Source of the DNA: Apostichopus japonicus
Taxonomy: Eukaryota > Echinodermata > Holothuroidea > Aspidochirotida > Stichopodidae
Assembly: GCF_037975245.1 (NCBI RefSeq)
Contig: NC_092563.1
Span: 17,535,594 to 17,599,593, forward strand
Reading direction: 5' to 3'
Length of the DNA: 64,000 nt
Made by a program: the position numbers and the translations under genes. This document shows positions 31,301 through 42,100 of the stretch, piece by piece. A model generated the notes under the pieces. That model was given only the letters and a program-made list of their open reading frames with translations, was not told the origin of the DNA and searched no databases. The stretch's first letter is position 1; each line of letters begins with the position of its first letter.

Positions 31301-33996
31301 TAGTCACTGTGAAAACGACACTATAAAAACTGGTGCTAAACTGTAGTCTGCACTGTGATTGTTGTTGTTTATTGTTACAAGATACCATCCTTCCAATCAT
31401 GCCCGATCATACATAGCACACCGTTTGATGTTTCAAATTAGAAAATATTATAAAACTTTTATTGCCCAAAAAAGGTGAAATTTGATGAAGAGGAAATTAT
31501 CATAGAAGATCATTAAGCAAGATAATGTCAAAATATGTCTTGAAAGTTTAAAGGAGCTGTCTAACCCATCAAAAAATAGTTACGCTCCTCAGACAAATTG
31601 TTCACAATGTTCGCCTTGCCAAAACTTATAGTCATTAAGATGAGAAATAAATCTTTGCCAATACCTTCAATGTTAATACAGGGTTTATGAAAGCTCTCCT
31701 TATCCAGTCTTTCAATATTCACTGATGTCCTTGACGTGACAACATGCAGTTAACTTGTTCACATAGTTACATTGTAAAGGCGCAATTTCTCCACCATTCC
31801 TCCCGCCCCCCCCCCCCCATCTCATGTAGTTACGCTGCCTGTTACTTAATAAACTGTGAGACATACTTGGAACTATATTAATCCCTTGATCTGACCCAAA
31901 TTATTGCTTGTGTATGATAACATGTAGGAAGTGCAATCATGGATCTGTTTAGGAAATTGTGATATTTCGTGCTAAAAACGTCCGAGAGAGTTAATTAAAA
32001 TGTAAGCTGGTATTTCTTAATCACACAGAGAACACTGCTTGCAGTTAAATATAGGCATTTGGATTAAAAAGTGAAGCATACTTCAGTTAACCAGTTTTAG
32101 AGTATATAATATATCATAAAAGAACAAGTCAGAATTTTGATGTTATGCAGGTATATTTATGATTGGTGTGTAAGTATTGGTAAATGTCATCAATGCTCCC
32201 TGAAAGTGAAAATTATCTTCAGTTCATGCCTGCTTTATTATTTAGCTTAATATACGGTTCAGTTTTCTGTTTAAGTATCAACTTCTTGCAGTTAAGCAGT
32301 TCCATAACAAGATAACAAAGAGATTAAAAAATAAAACACCATTTATTTGCTATATTACATATCAATATGCTCATCATCGTATAGGTCACGTTCTCTTGTG
32401 TATTGGAACTGGGACTAAGATTGGGGTGGTATGCGCTGATATTGGATTGGAGGGACTGTGGCCCTGGGATTGTTAAAGTTTACTCACCATGTAGGGAGGG
32501 GATATGAGAGCCCCCCCCCCCTTCCCACCAGAAAAAAAAAGAAGAATTGTACAGGTAACTACTTAAGAGTTTGTGTGTGAGGTTGAACAGGGGGTGTACA
32601 GCACCAACCCCAGGATCCCGCTCCTGATCAGGGTGGTACTTTGCGTTGTTGTAGTCGTAAAAAAAAAGCATGTTTCGTTCAGATTTAACCACCAAGTTAA
32701 ACGTCAGGTATATTTTCATTATGTTAGTCTTCTTCAGTTTAAGAACCACTTAGTTGTATATCTGTATTTCACGAGGGCATTTCTTTGATTATTATTTGTA
32801 CATTTTTATGTTCTTCTTTTGTTGTTATATCCCCATATGGTTTACAGGATTCGAGTTTGCTGTAAAAAACATATTTTTAAGAAGGTTTAAAAGCTGCAGG
32901 AGAACGGATGTCAAATGTCTGTTAAATCTTTCAAAAACTGTTCAACAAACAATGGCGATTTAAATTCATTATTCATCATTTTTCACACAGTCCTTTTCGA
33001 TTATGTTCTGTCACTAAAGGAAGCATACACCCCTCTCCAACCACCCTCTGGTTTCCAACCAATATAGTTAACCCCTATAGATCAACAAGTGGTGAACAAC
33101 GTCAAATTAGCGATGGGAATGGCGGACCCCAGCCCCTCCCCTCTTCATTCATTTACCCCTACTCCTTCACCCCCATGGAGCTTTAAATTGATAGATTTCG
33201 TGAAGTTTATTCCATGGTCTCAAGAGTAAAGATAATATAATTATTTTAAAGAGTTATGATGCGAAGCAGAATAAATGATAGACCTACCGATAACATGATT
33301 GGTGTAGTTAGCTTATGGACTTTGTATATACAATTTATCAATGCTTTTTTGTTTTGTTTTTTTGGTTTGCTGGGACTGTGACAGCTCAGTGATTCACAGA
33401 TTGTTCAATTGGCAAGCTTTTGTATATAAATATAACTACAAAGTTTTTAAATCTTTTCCGTTATTGTTTTAATAAAAATACAAATATGAACAAACATTGT
33501 CTTTCCCTAATCTTATTTTTGTTTACAATAAAGGTCACGTTTTCCTTTTTTTAGGCCCTCACGTTTTGGCAGTCCCTTAATCATCGGCCCGGGTCCTGTC
33601 TAGGCCTTACTTGGGAAAGTCTTTTCACCAAGTACTCACCCGTTCCTCTTCCTTCGCGGAATCGAGTATTTTTGATAATGATTCGCCCCGTATCACCGCA
33701 AATATAATTTTAAAAAATCGTGTTTTATCTCAAAATGAGATATCAAAAAAATGTTTCCAGCCGCCATGTTCTTCCTTTTGTTTTTTTGTTGTTGATTGCA
33801 TGGGGCCACATGATCAATAGAAGATCACAAGCAACCAGCCATTTCAAATTTCGGCAAGAAACGGAAACTATTCTAGATCTAGACACTTTGTGAAGGAATT
33901 ATATGGATAAATACTCATATCAAATCTTATAGACGTTCACACGCTTTTGTCTGTTATCTTGCGCCACAGCAAGGGGCGCAACCACGTATACTTCTG
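28391..33996. other. Gene-poor stretch, nothing recognised
   Basis: There is a run of 16 G at 28527-28542, further G or C runs near 29190, 31806 and 32514, and otherwise unique-looking AT-rich DNA. No frame has a recognisable domain or a consistent splice chain. Confidence 0.5.
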
Positions 33997-35090
33997 CAGG
34001 GGCGTATCCAGGATTTTCTTACCCGGGGGCGCGAATTACTATCTAAGCGGAGCGCCACAATCGGTTGGCGCGCAGCGTACAATAAAATTTCTGGTTTTGA
34101 TACCCCCAGATCACCGGAAATGGCACTTTTCGGGCTCGAAAATGACCAACCAGATGTACACTTTTTGCCTGAGAACCAAGTTTTTCCTAATAGCTTTTCT
34201 TCCCCATCCATATTCTTTTTGAAGATTGTCACCAGTCACACATCATGTTCGACCTCATCGCATGTCCTGTGGATCATTGCTTTTGTAGGTGATTCTACGT
34301 CGCCGCCCACAATACCCGACAGTCCACTTTTGAAGGTTTTAAGCCCATTATTTGTTCAGAATTTGAAAATTCATATTTCTCGTGAATAAACTCACTTCAA
34401 AACATACCCATAATGTTGCAAAAAAATCATCTATGGACAACCAATATAGAAAAACCTCCTTGAACTCCTAACAGACCGGCCAAAATTGCACGAGTAGAGA
34501 CAAACTCCAGACAAACACAGACAAACTCCATGTCTCCGGTTCGAACCCCAGACAGAGCATATGATGAAGAATGTTGGTCAGGAAATTTTCGAAAATTCAG
34601 ACACATTTATTGGTGTACAAATATTAAAACCTCTTATAACGGCTATTATAAAACTTCGTTGAAGGAAATGAAACAAATACCAGATATCTCCGAAACCGAA
34701 CACTACACACATTGGCGTAGGAGGCGGGGGGCTGCCACCCCCCCCCCCCGTCCAATATTTTTTTTCTGAAAATTCGGGCAATATGATGAGAATTTTTCGG
34801 GCACCTATACTGAAAGAAAAATAAATTGCAAGCCATAGCTACATCTAAAGGAAATTAATTAAAAATCACCTCCTTGGTAATTAAAATAAAGTTCTAAGCT
34901 TTGCCGACGAATTAGCCATTACTAATGTAAAAGATGCTTTTTCTCCAACATAAGACATTTCGTTGTTAAGATGGGCATCCCGCGGTGTACTGCGCAACTT
35001 TCACGGACCGTACGGTACACGATGGCATGCGATGTAATAACCGATGCTTGCTTATATGATATTGACATTGTCTGTGTTGTATAATTTTGC
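33997..35090 (+). repeat. Interspersed repeat family A, copy 2 (longest)
   Basis: The copy begins CAGGGGCGTATCCAGG, a hAT-like terminus, and contains the core ATCTAAGCGGAGCGCC. It matches copy 1 (4929-5540) and copy 3 (53368-53524 plus 54668-55165). The last part, with CGGACCGTACGGTACACGAT at about 35005, is shared with 55100-55120. It is interrupted at about 34495-34562 by a fragment of the tRNA-like unit and near 34710-34760 by a G/C-run block. Confidence 0.8.
34495..34562 (+). mobile_element. Partial tRNA-like unit inserted in family A
   Basis: The segment contains CTCCATGTCTCCGGTTCGAA and CAGACAGAGCAT, matching the 3' half of the units at 35247-36480. The other two family A copies lack it at this point (about 5400 and 54770), so this piece arrived as an insertion. 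This shows that the tRNA-like unit has been mobile. Confidence 0.75.
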
Positions 35091-35246
35091 ATATTTATTA
35101 TTGTTTTGTACAAAGAAATTGTCAATAAACTGAAAAAAAATGAGACATACTCCTTGACTTGAGTTCAAACACCAGAGGATGCATTTGATTTTCTTTTTTT
35201 TTTGCCTCCTAATGTTGTAAAGATTAAATATTAGAAACGAATATTA
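35091..35246. other. Spacer with AATAAA and short A tract
   Basis: AATAAACTGAAAAAAAA lies at about 35125, which could be the retroposed 3' end of something upstream. The rest is AT-rich sequence without features. Confidence 0.3.
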
Positions 35247-36480
35247 ATTCTCAACAGTTCTAGAGGCGCAGTTGGTAGTGCTCTGGACTGGAGAGACACA
35301 GACAAACTCTATGTCTCCGGTTCGTTCCCCAGACAGAGCATTTTGAATTTTGCTCTTTTACTGATTCCATTCTGGACTTTGAAGTTTCAATATTAGAAAC
35401 GAGCATAATTCTCAACAGTTCTAGTGGCGCAGTTGGTAGTGCTCTGGACAGGAGAGATACAGACAAACTCTATGTCTCCGGTTCGATCCCCAGTCAGAGC
35501 ATTTTGATTTTTTGCTCTTTTACTGATTCCTTTCTGGACTTTGAAGTTTAAATATTAGAAACGAGCATTAATTCTCAACAGTTCTAGTGGCGCAGTTGGG
35601 AGTGCTCTGGACTGGAGAGATACAGACAAACTCTATGTCTCCGGATTGATCCCCAGTCAGAGCATTTTGATTTTTTGCTCTTTTACTGATTCCTTTCTGG
35701 ACTTTGAAGTTTAAATATTAGAAACGAGCATAATTCTCAACAGTTCTAGTGGCGCAGTTGGTAGTGCTCTGGACTGGAGAGATACAGACAAACTCTATGT
35801 CTCCGGTTCGATCCCCAGTCAGAGCATTTTGATTTTTTGCTCTTTTACTGATTCCTTTCTGGACTTTGAAGTTTAAAATATTAGAAACGAGCATTAATTC
35901 TCAACAGTTCTAGTGGCGCAGTTGGGAGTGCTCTGGACTGGAGACACAGACAAACTCCATGTCTCCGGTTCGAACCCCAGACAGAGCATTTTATATTTTT
36001 GCTCTTTTACTGATTCCATTCTGGACTTTGAAGTTTCAATATTAGAAACGAGCATTAATTCTCAACAGTTCTAGTAGCGCAGTTGGTAGTGCTCTGGACT
36101 GGAGAGATACAGACAAACTCTATGTCTCTGGTTCGATCCCTAGTCAGAGCATATTGATTTTTTGCTCTTTTACTGATTCCTTTCTGGACTTTGAAGTTTA
36201 AATATTAGAAACGAGCATTAATTCTCAACAGTTCTAGTGGCGCAGTTGGTAGTGCTCTGGACTGGAGACACAGACAAACTCCATGTCTCCGGTTCGAACC
36301 CCAGACAGAGCATTTTATATTTTTGCTCTTTTACTGATTCCATTCTGGACTTTGAAGTTTAAATATTAGAAACGAGCATTAATTCTCAACAGTTCTAGTG
36401 GCGCAGTTGGTAGTGCTCTGGACTGGAGTGAGACAGACAAACTCCATGTCTCCGGTTCGATTCCCAGACAAGCTCCATGT
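35247..36480 (+). ncRNA. Tandem array of eight ~162-bp tRNA-like Pol III-type units
   Basis: Units start (GTTCTAG) at 35257, 35418, 35581, 35743, 35907, 36068, 36231 and 36392, spaced 161-164. Each has an A-box-like TGGCGCAGTTGG (35425-35436 in unit 2), a B-box-like GGTTCGATCCC about 55 bases later (35480-35490), then T runs of 4 and 6 (about 35502-35513) that would terminate Pol III. Canonical tRNA arms do not form: the T stem has only two clear pairs and the acceptor ends do not match. Instead GCTCTG-ACTGG pairs with CCAGT-CAGAGC (35766-35777 with 35815-35825 in unit 4), one G bulged, around an inner hairpin. The spacers are also conserved, so the array arose by tandem duplication. It may be a SINE head, a small-RNA cluster or relics; expression is not shown. 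Confidence 0.6.
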
Positions 36481-36569
36481 CAGCTGTTCATGTCCAGGCA
36501 GAGCCTTTTACTTTTCTACTCTCTGGAGGGAGTGGAAGTATAAATATAAGAAATATAAATATAAGTTTC

Positions 36570-36665
36570 TCCAGAGGGAACCGAAATGGTGTAATTGGTA
36601 GTTCCATCGTTCAGTAAGCGATTGGTTTGGATTGCATCGGTTCAAGTCCCAGGTGAGTATTCGCA
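36570..36665 (+). repeat. tRNA-like sequence (probable SINE head)
   Basis: An A-box-like TGGTGTAATTGG (36587-36598) and a B-box-like GGTTCAAGTCC (36639-36649) are spaced as in a tRNA. The acceptor and T stems do not pair properly, so I read it as tRNA-derived and not a working tRNA. It differs from the array upstream. Confidence 0.5.
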
Positions 36666-36674
36666 AAAGGAGTT

Positions 36675-36860
36675 CTGACAAGTGGATAAGGTGAATCCCG
36701 AAGGCGGGCGGTCTCCCTCCTCCTGACAGGTGGATAAGGTGAGTACCGAAGGGGAGAGAGGGAAAAGGCACGGACAAGTGGAGTTGGCCACCACCCCCCC
36801 CCTGACAAGGTAAAGGCGCGGACAAGTGGAGTTTGCCGCCACCCCTCCCCCCTGACTAGC
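36675..36860 (+). repeat. Degenerate GC-rich minisatellite
   Basis: The phrases GACAAGTGGATAAGGTGA, GACAGGTGGATAAGGTGA and CGGACAAGTGGAGTT recur, each followed by C-rich or G-rich runs. The unit is roughly 55-60 bases. Confidence 0.6.
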
Positions 36861-36960
36861 TATTCGGCGGGGTGAGGGAGTAGTGGCGAAAATCTTTTAC
36901 AAAAACGACTAAGTCCAAACAGCAGGATCTTTAAATATTTGTAAAGCTTTGAACGCCAGA

Positions 36961-37040
36961 GGCCCACCTAATGGTCTAGTGGTAAAGACTTTTGCTTTTG
37001 CATCTCAAGGTCCCTGGCTCAAACTCAACCTCTGCTTTTC
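36961..37040 (+). repeat. tRNA-like sequence with degenerate B box
   Basis: The A-box-like TGGTCTAGTGG (36972-36982) is good, while the B-box-like GGCTCAAACTC (37016-37026) has lost the TTC core. A pyrimidine-rich TTTTCCTTTT follows. It is probably a SINE remnant. Confidence 0.45.
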
Positions 37041-38672
37041 CTTTTACAATACTCCAGTAAAAGGGGAAAAAAAGAGAGTGATGCTTGGAAATAACTTTTT
37101 TTTTTAATGACAAATCAGTTCATGGACAGGATGTTTCTACATCCCTCCCACCACAGTTAATACCCTTCAACTACCTGTCCAGTAACAGGTTATCCCTTAT
37201 CAAATACTAATCAAAACATGCAATACATCTTTCATAAACATTATTAGTGATACCTGCATCTACTATTGAGATGGTTGGGTGACAACAGACAGTTAGTTTC
37301 TATAATGTTTCTATTATTTATAATATCAGCCTGGAGGGCAGTTATTTAATGATGCCAAGCAGTCACATGTACATATGGGGTATGCCCTATAGCATTTTAC
37401 TTCACACCAGGTGGCTATCCAATTCACACCGGTACATTCTTTTTGGACATTTTGTTTTTTATACATTTGGAAGACCATTTTCACATGAGGGGAAAAAGAA
37501 TGGATTTTTCCTAGATAAAAATAATAACCCCATCTTACTTTAGCCAGACAGGGCTTGAATCCATAGGTTAGCTTGACAATAAGTTCCCAATAAAAAGGAG
37601 GTGGCCTTCCATGGCTGATTGATGATTCAGTTTACAATAATACCATGGCACCCCTGCTACCATCAATATCATTTTCTTTAACTTTCATTAACTAACTAAA
37701 TCTGATTAACTAACTAAATCTGATTAACTAACTAAATCTGAATTGGTTTTAGATAACTCTTAACTTTTACATTTTTGCCCTCCAGTTTGAAAAAGGAAAC
37801 GATACTACCATAGCACAAACAACATAAATGTGGAAAGGCTGCTCCCTTTCATTGCCGTCTCAATCACACCCCCCACCCCCCCCCCCCGCTCCGACTACCA
37901 CACCCCAAATAATATACACAAAGAGTGCATTATTGAAAGTTTCTTTAAATAAAGCCTTATCAGTAAACCTGTGCTACTGCAAACTGAAAATTCAATTCAA
38001 AGATTCTCCCTCTTCACTTTCATTTCTCCTTCTCGATCCTTCGCCTCACCACTCCCTCCCCCACCCCTGGTCCTTCCAACTACCATCCAAAACTCCTGCC
38101 AATATCAAATTCAGTCACCTTATCATCCCCAAAAAGTGTCAGTCGGTCAAGCACCACAATGTTTGTAGACCAAGAAATCAATAACCAAAACCCATTTTTA
38201 AAACTTTAAAGCCCCATCAAATAAAGATGCTGTTTTTTTCTTCTTTTTCTCTAAACGAGATTAACACACAAACACCAAATCCAAAATATATAGAATTCCA
38301 ATTCCCATTTTGAATATTCTTCAATTTTTCTTTGCCAAGCCATGTTAAAAAAGTGAGTGTTATTCTTTTTGGCCTTCTCCCATCTTTGTGTTTGCATTGC
38401 AACAAGGTGTAGTTTTCTCTACTAAAGAAACCCAAATAAAACTTAAATAAAAGATGATGACAGCACATGCAGGAGAAGAGTGAGAGCCCTCCCAAATACT
38501 ACTGGCTTATGTATACAAAAGACCTCACGGACGCAGATTAAGGGTGAAGGAGTTACACCAATTTGAAGCTCCAAATAACCTGGACTAACCCATTTGACCT
38601 GACATGTGTCATTCCTGTAATCTTATGATGGATGTTTATGAAATGTGATATATCAATCTGTGGGTGCCTCAC
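37041..38672. other. No gene recognised apart from the 18-bp repeat
   Basis: There are C runs near 37868-37887 and no convincing exons. It lies downstream, in minus-strand terms, of the gene ending at 38985. Confidence 0.4.
37686..37742 (+). repeat. 18-bp tandem repeat, three copies
   Basis: The unit ATTAACTAACTAAATCTG occurs three times in direct succession. Confidence 0.9.
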
Positions 38673-38886
38673 CTGAATGTACCTGGTACCACAACATGCA
38701 ATACATGCAGATATAATCATGTAACTGTATAATGCCAACACATACAACGGAGACCAAAGAAGAGAGTAAAAAAAGAAAAATAACATGGTTGGTAAAAGAT
38801 ATCACTCCTATTCGCCTGCTGACATTCCCACTAGGGATCCCACTTGATCCCAGAGAGACGCTATCTTTCGATCCTTTTTCCGACAT
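38673..38886 (-). CDS. Candidate first exon with a membrane segment (weak)
   Basis: The minus-strand frame starts MSEKGSKDSVSLGSSGIPSG and contains a strongly hydrophobic stretch (HVIFLFLLSSLVSVVCVGII) that could span a membrane. It ends at a strong donor, CATTCAG|GTGAGG (phase 1). It begins about 100 bases after the stop and poly(A) signal of the neighbouring minus-strand gene. I found no second exon. It is either a first exon of an unrecognised gene or chance. Confidence 0.25.
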
Positions 38887-38965
38887 CTTGGCAAATCTAG
38901 AGTTACTTTTCACCCCCACTCCACCATCTATGCAGGAACCCACCCAAACCCCCCTGCGCGGCCGA

Positions 38966-38971
38966 TTTATT
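38966..38971 (-). promoter_or_regulatory. Poly(A) signal AATAAA
   Basis: AATAAA on the minus strand lies 13 bases after the stop of the unrecognised gene, and a GT-rich stretch (GGTTTGGGTGGGTT) follows, as expected at a 3' end. Confidence 0.55.
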
Positions 38972-38984
38972 CTGTTTCAGTTTC

Positions 38985-39130
38985 TCATCCAAGGAGGGAA
39001 AACTCTATATGGTTCAGCACTATGTCAGAGAAGAGTGGTTTGCACGGTGACAGCTTTAAGTCCACCAGCGGTTGATTGTCCTTCAGACCGAGTTGCGCCA
39101 TTCCTTTGCTGATGGAAGGTTCATTGGAAT
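38985..39130 (-). CDS. Unrecognised gene, terminal exon
   Basis: The acceptor is TTAATTTTCAG|ATTCC. The exon supplies two bases that complete GAT with the G of the previous exon, then 47 codons and TGA at 38985-38987. It encodes KGMAQLGLKDNQPLVDLKLS and CKPLFSDIVLNHIEFSLLG. The agreement in phase with 40257-40335 is the main evidence. Confidence 0.7.
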
Positions 39131-42100
39131 CTGAAAATTAACGCAAAGAGGTTCTTGGTAATCCATGGCCTTCTTTTTTAAAGTATTCTTGGGTGGAGGG
39201 TATTTTCTAGTCAATTCAATTAATTGTGAGAAATTTCATTCAATTAGGAACCACATAAGGCCTATTCTCATCTTTGTAGTAAGTTTGTCAGCTTGAGCTA
39301 CCTGACAGTTCATAAGTAGGGGGGTATATTGGAGTGGAATTTGAGATTTGAATCCCTGATTAGAGAAAGTTTACAAAAATTTGATAATTTGCAGTCCTTT
39401 TTTGTTGTTGCTGTCACAAACAGAAATACAAGGCCAGATAAACTCTTTTTATTTTGGCTTTCAATTTCTTTATTCTGACAAATTTCGACAGTACAAAAAA
39501 ACGGCATTTTTGATCGGGCTTTTGATACTTCCTTGTGATCCCTGGACACCATACATTCAGCTACGAGCAAAAATAACTGTTGTCTGTCCTGTCCACTACA
39601 ATAATCCTATTTTAATATTTTCAGACCCTAAGGGCTAATAGGTCTCTCCACCCCCCCCCCAAAAAAAAAGGGGTGAAAAAGGGCGGTGCTGCTTCCAACT
39701 GAATGAATCTTTTCACTCATTGTTTAACCAAAGAGAAAAATCTGGGAAAGAAAACAACAGATTATTAATATAAATGCCATATTTCTCTGAATCATTGTCT
39801 ATGCTCTGATGGAAAACATTTGTTCCAGTAGCAGGGTTCAATTCCCAGGTTCCAAATGGACTTGGCAGTTTAATCTGCATTTTCCTGACGATCAGACCCA
39901 AAAGAGAACATCGATATGTCTCTACACCGTTATCCCAAAGAAGAAACCTTTCAGAAACTCAAGGGTACTAAAGGGATTTCTTCCTTTTAAACTAACCAGG
40001 GTCCTCCACAAAATTAACAGGGTAGTAGCATGATGGTCTCTGCCTGATTCCCCCTCCCCCAACCCTATTTCTTTTCTTAATTTTTTGGTATTCATCCTTT
40101 CATATATAGTCCATCTTGCATTTTGCCTTTTGAAAAACAAGAATCCTTAATCTTCATCCAAAGCAGCAAAAAGTTTATTTCCAAACACAGTAAATTGATT
40201 ATTATTATTATTATTATTATTATGATGATTATTATTATATTATTATAAGTACATACCTAGAATGGAGGCCACCTGAGCAGAGTACTTCAAGCCGTTGATA
40301 TCTTGCGCAAGAGTGTCCAATTCCTCTACCTCCACCTATCGATTAAATGAAACCAAAATCTAATCATGATGTCTTTCTTCCACATTCAGTTTTTTAGAGA
40401 GTGTCACTACCTGACAAGCCCTATAGGGTTTTTTAATACACTTCCTTTCACAAGTTTTGTTTCTTATCTCCTTCTATGTCATATGTCATACTTATGTTAA
40501 GATAGAACAAAAATAAATAAATGAAATGAAATAAATGAATTAGTTACCTTTTTTTTTAATTCGAGTAAAAGTTTTGTTTTTGTGGTTGTCGATATCAGAT
40601 CAAAAGGAGATTAACCCCTGGTCGACCTGGCGAGAGGTCCTACAGGGGATAATAAGTTTGTTTTTATAGAATAGACATTTTTTTTTTCTTGGAAAAGTTG
40701 TCTATGTTCAGTCAGGGAATTGCTTGTAAATGAAGTCTTATATATTTACATTGGACAGGATAGCCATAATCATACCCGAGGTCGGAGTCGAAGAGCCAAT
40801 TAGGGAGGGATTTCTAAAGGAGAGGAATTTCTAAGTACTGAGGATTGTGGAGACGGAGTGGTTTCTATTGTTTGGGTAGGGAGTGGTTGTGGTTTCTATT
40901 GTTTTAATCAATCGGTCACTGTTGAAGTTGTTTGTTTTGTTCTGTATATATAGTATACTTGGAGTCGGGGCCTAGACCCATTTAGGAAAGGATTTTTTTA
41001 ATGGAATGAGACTTAAAGTAGTAACAATTGTGAATACAAATAGGGTTTGGTTTTTGAACAGTGAGTTGTTGCGACTTTGTATTTCAGGGGGAGGTCTTCA
41101 ATCAAAGGGTCGTTCTCGAGGTTGTTTTTGTATAACTTGGGGTTGAAAATTCTTCAAGTCGGGTGAAAGTAGATTTTGTGTTTCCTGCACAGAGAACATA
41201 CAAAGTAGCAATATAGGTAGGGATTTTGAGTGCGAGTCGATAAGCTGTGGTGTGGATTCTGTTTAAAATTTGTTTATTGGGATTAGAAATGGTAAGCAGG
41301 GAGATGCTCCCGTAACTGAGAATCGGTTTTACTTTGGATTTATAGATTTGGATGATGGTTTTCGGAGGGAAGTTATATTTGTGTGAGAGGATTTGAATGG
41401 ATTTAAGTTGGGACAAGCAGCGTCCTGCAGTTCTGTTACAATGTAGATTAAACGATAATTTGCTATCGAAAATGGTACCGAGGAAGGTTGCATTAGGAGT
41501 AGCAGTGATTGAGGTGTTGAAAGATTAATTTTGGAAATATGGTGTTGGTATTTTGAGATTATAATGGAGAAATTGGCTAAGTTAGATTTTAAAGGGACTT
41601 ATTTTTGTTCTCCACATCGAGCACCAATTTTCGAGATGTGTAATTGCTTTTTTAATATTAAGTTTCGTCATATAGATATATTTACTGGTGCTCCAAATGG
41701 CTATGTTATCAGTGTACTGACTAGTTGCATTTAGATAGTGGGGATGTTCAAATCATTAACAAATAGGGTGTAGGGGAGGGGGCTGAGAACAGTGCCCTGT
41801 GGAGTACATCCACTAAGTGGAATAGGTTTTGATTGTTGGTTTTTGTAGCATATTTTTGCACTGCGCTCACTAAGGAAAGAGGAAAGAAGTCTGGTGTTAT
41901 TGGAGGGGAGATTAAAGTTAAGTAGTTAAATTCTTATGCCGTTGTGCCAAGTTTTGTCGAACGCCTTTTCGGCATCAAGGAAGAGGGCAGTTGTATCATG
42001 TTTTTTTATGAAGCCGATGCGAATTTCTTTGGAAAGGCGGAAAGTTTGGTTTATTGTAGATTTGTGTGCACGGAATTAGCCTGATTGATACGGGCAAAGT

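Noticed and set aside
35247-36480. Cluster of true tRNA genes
   Set aside because: A and B boxes exist but the acceptor and T stems do not pair and the anticodon loop lacks the usual U33, so functional tRNAs are not supported.
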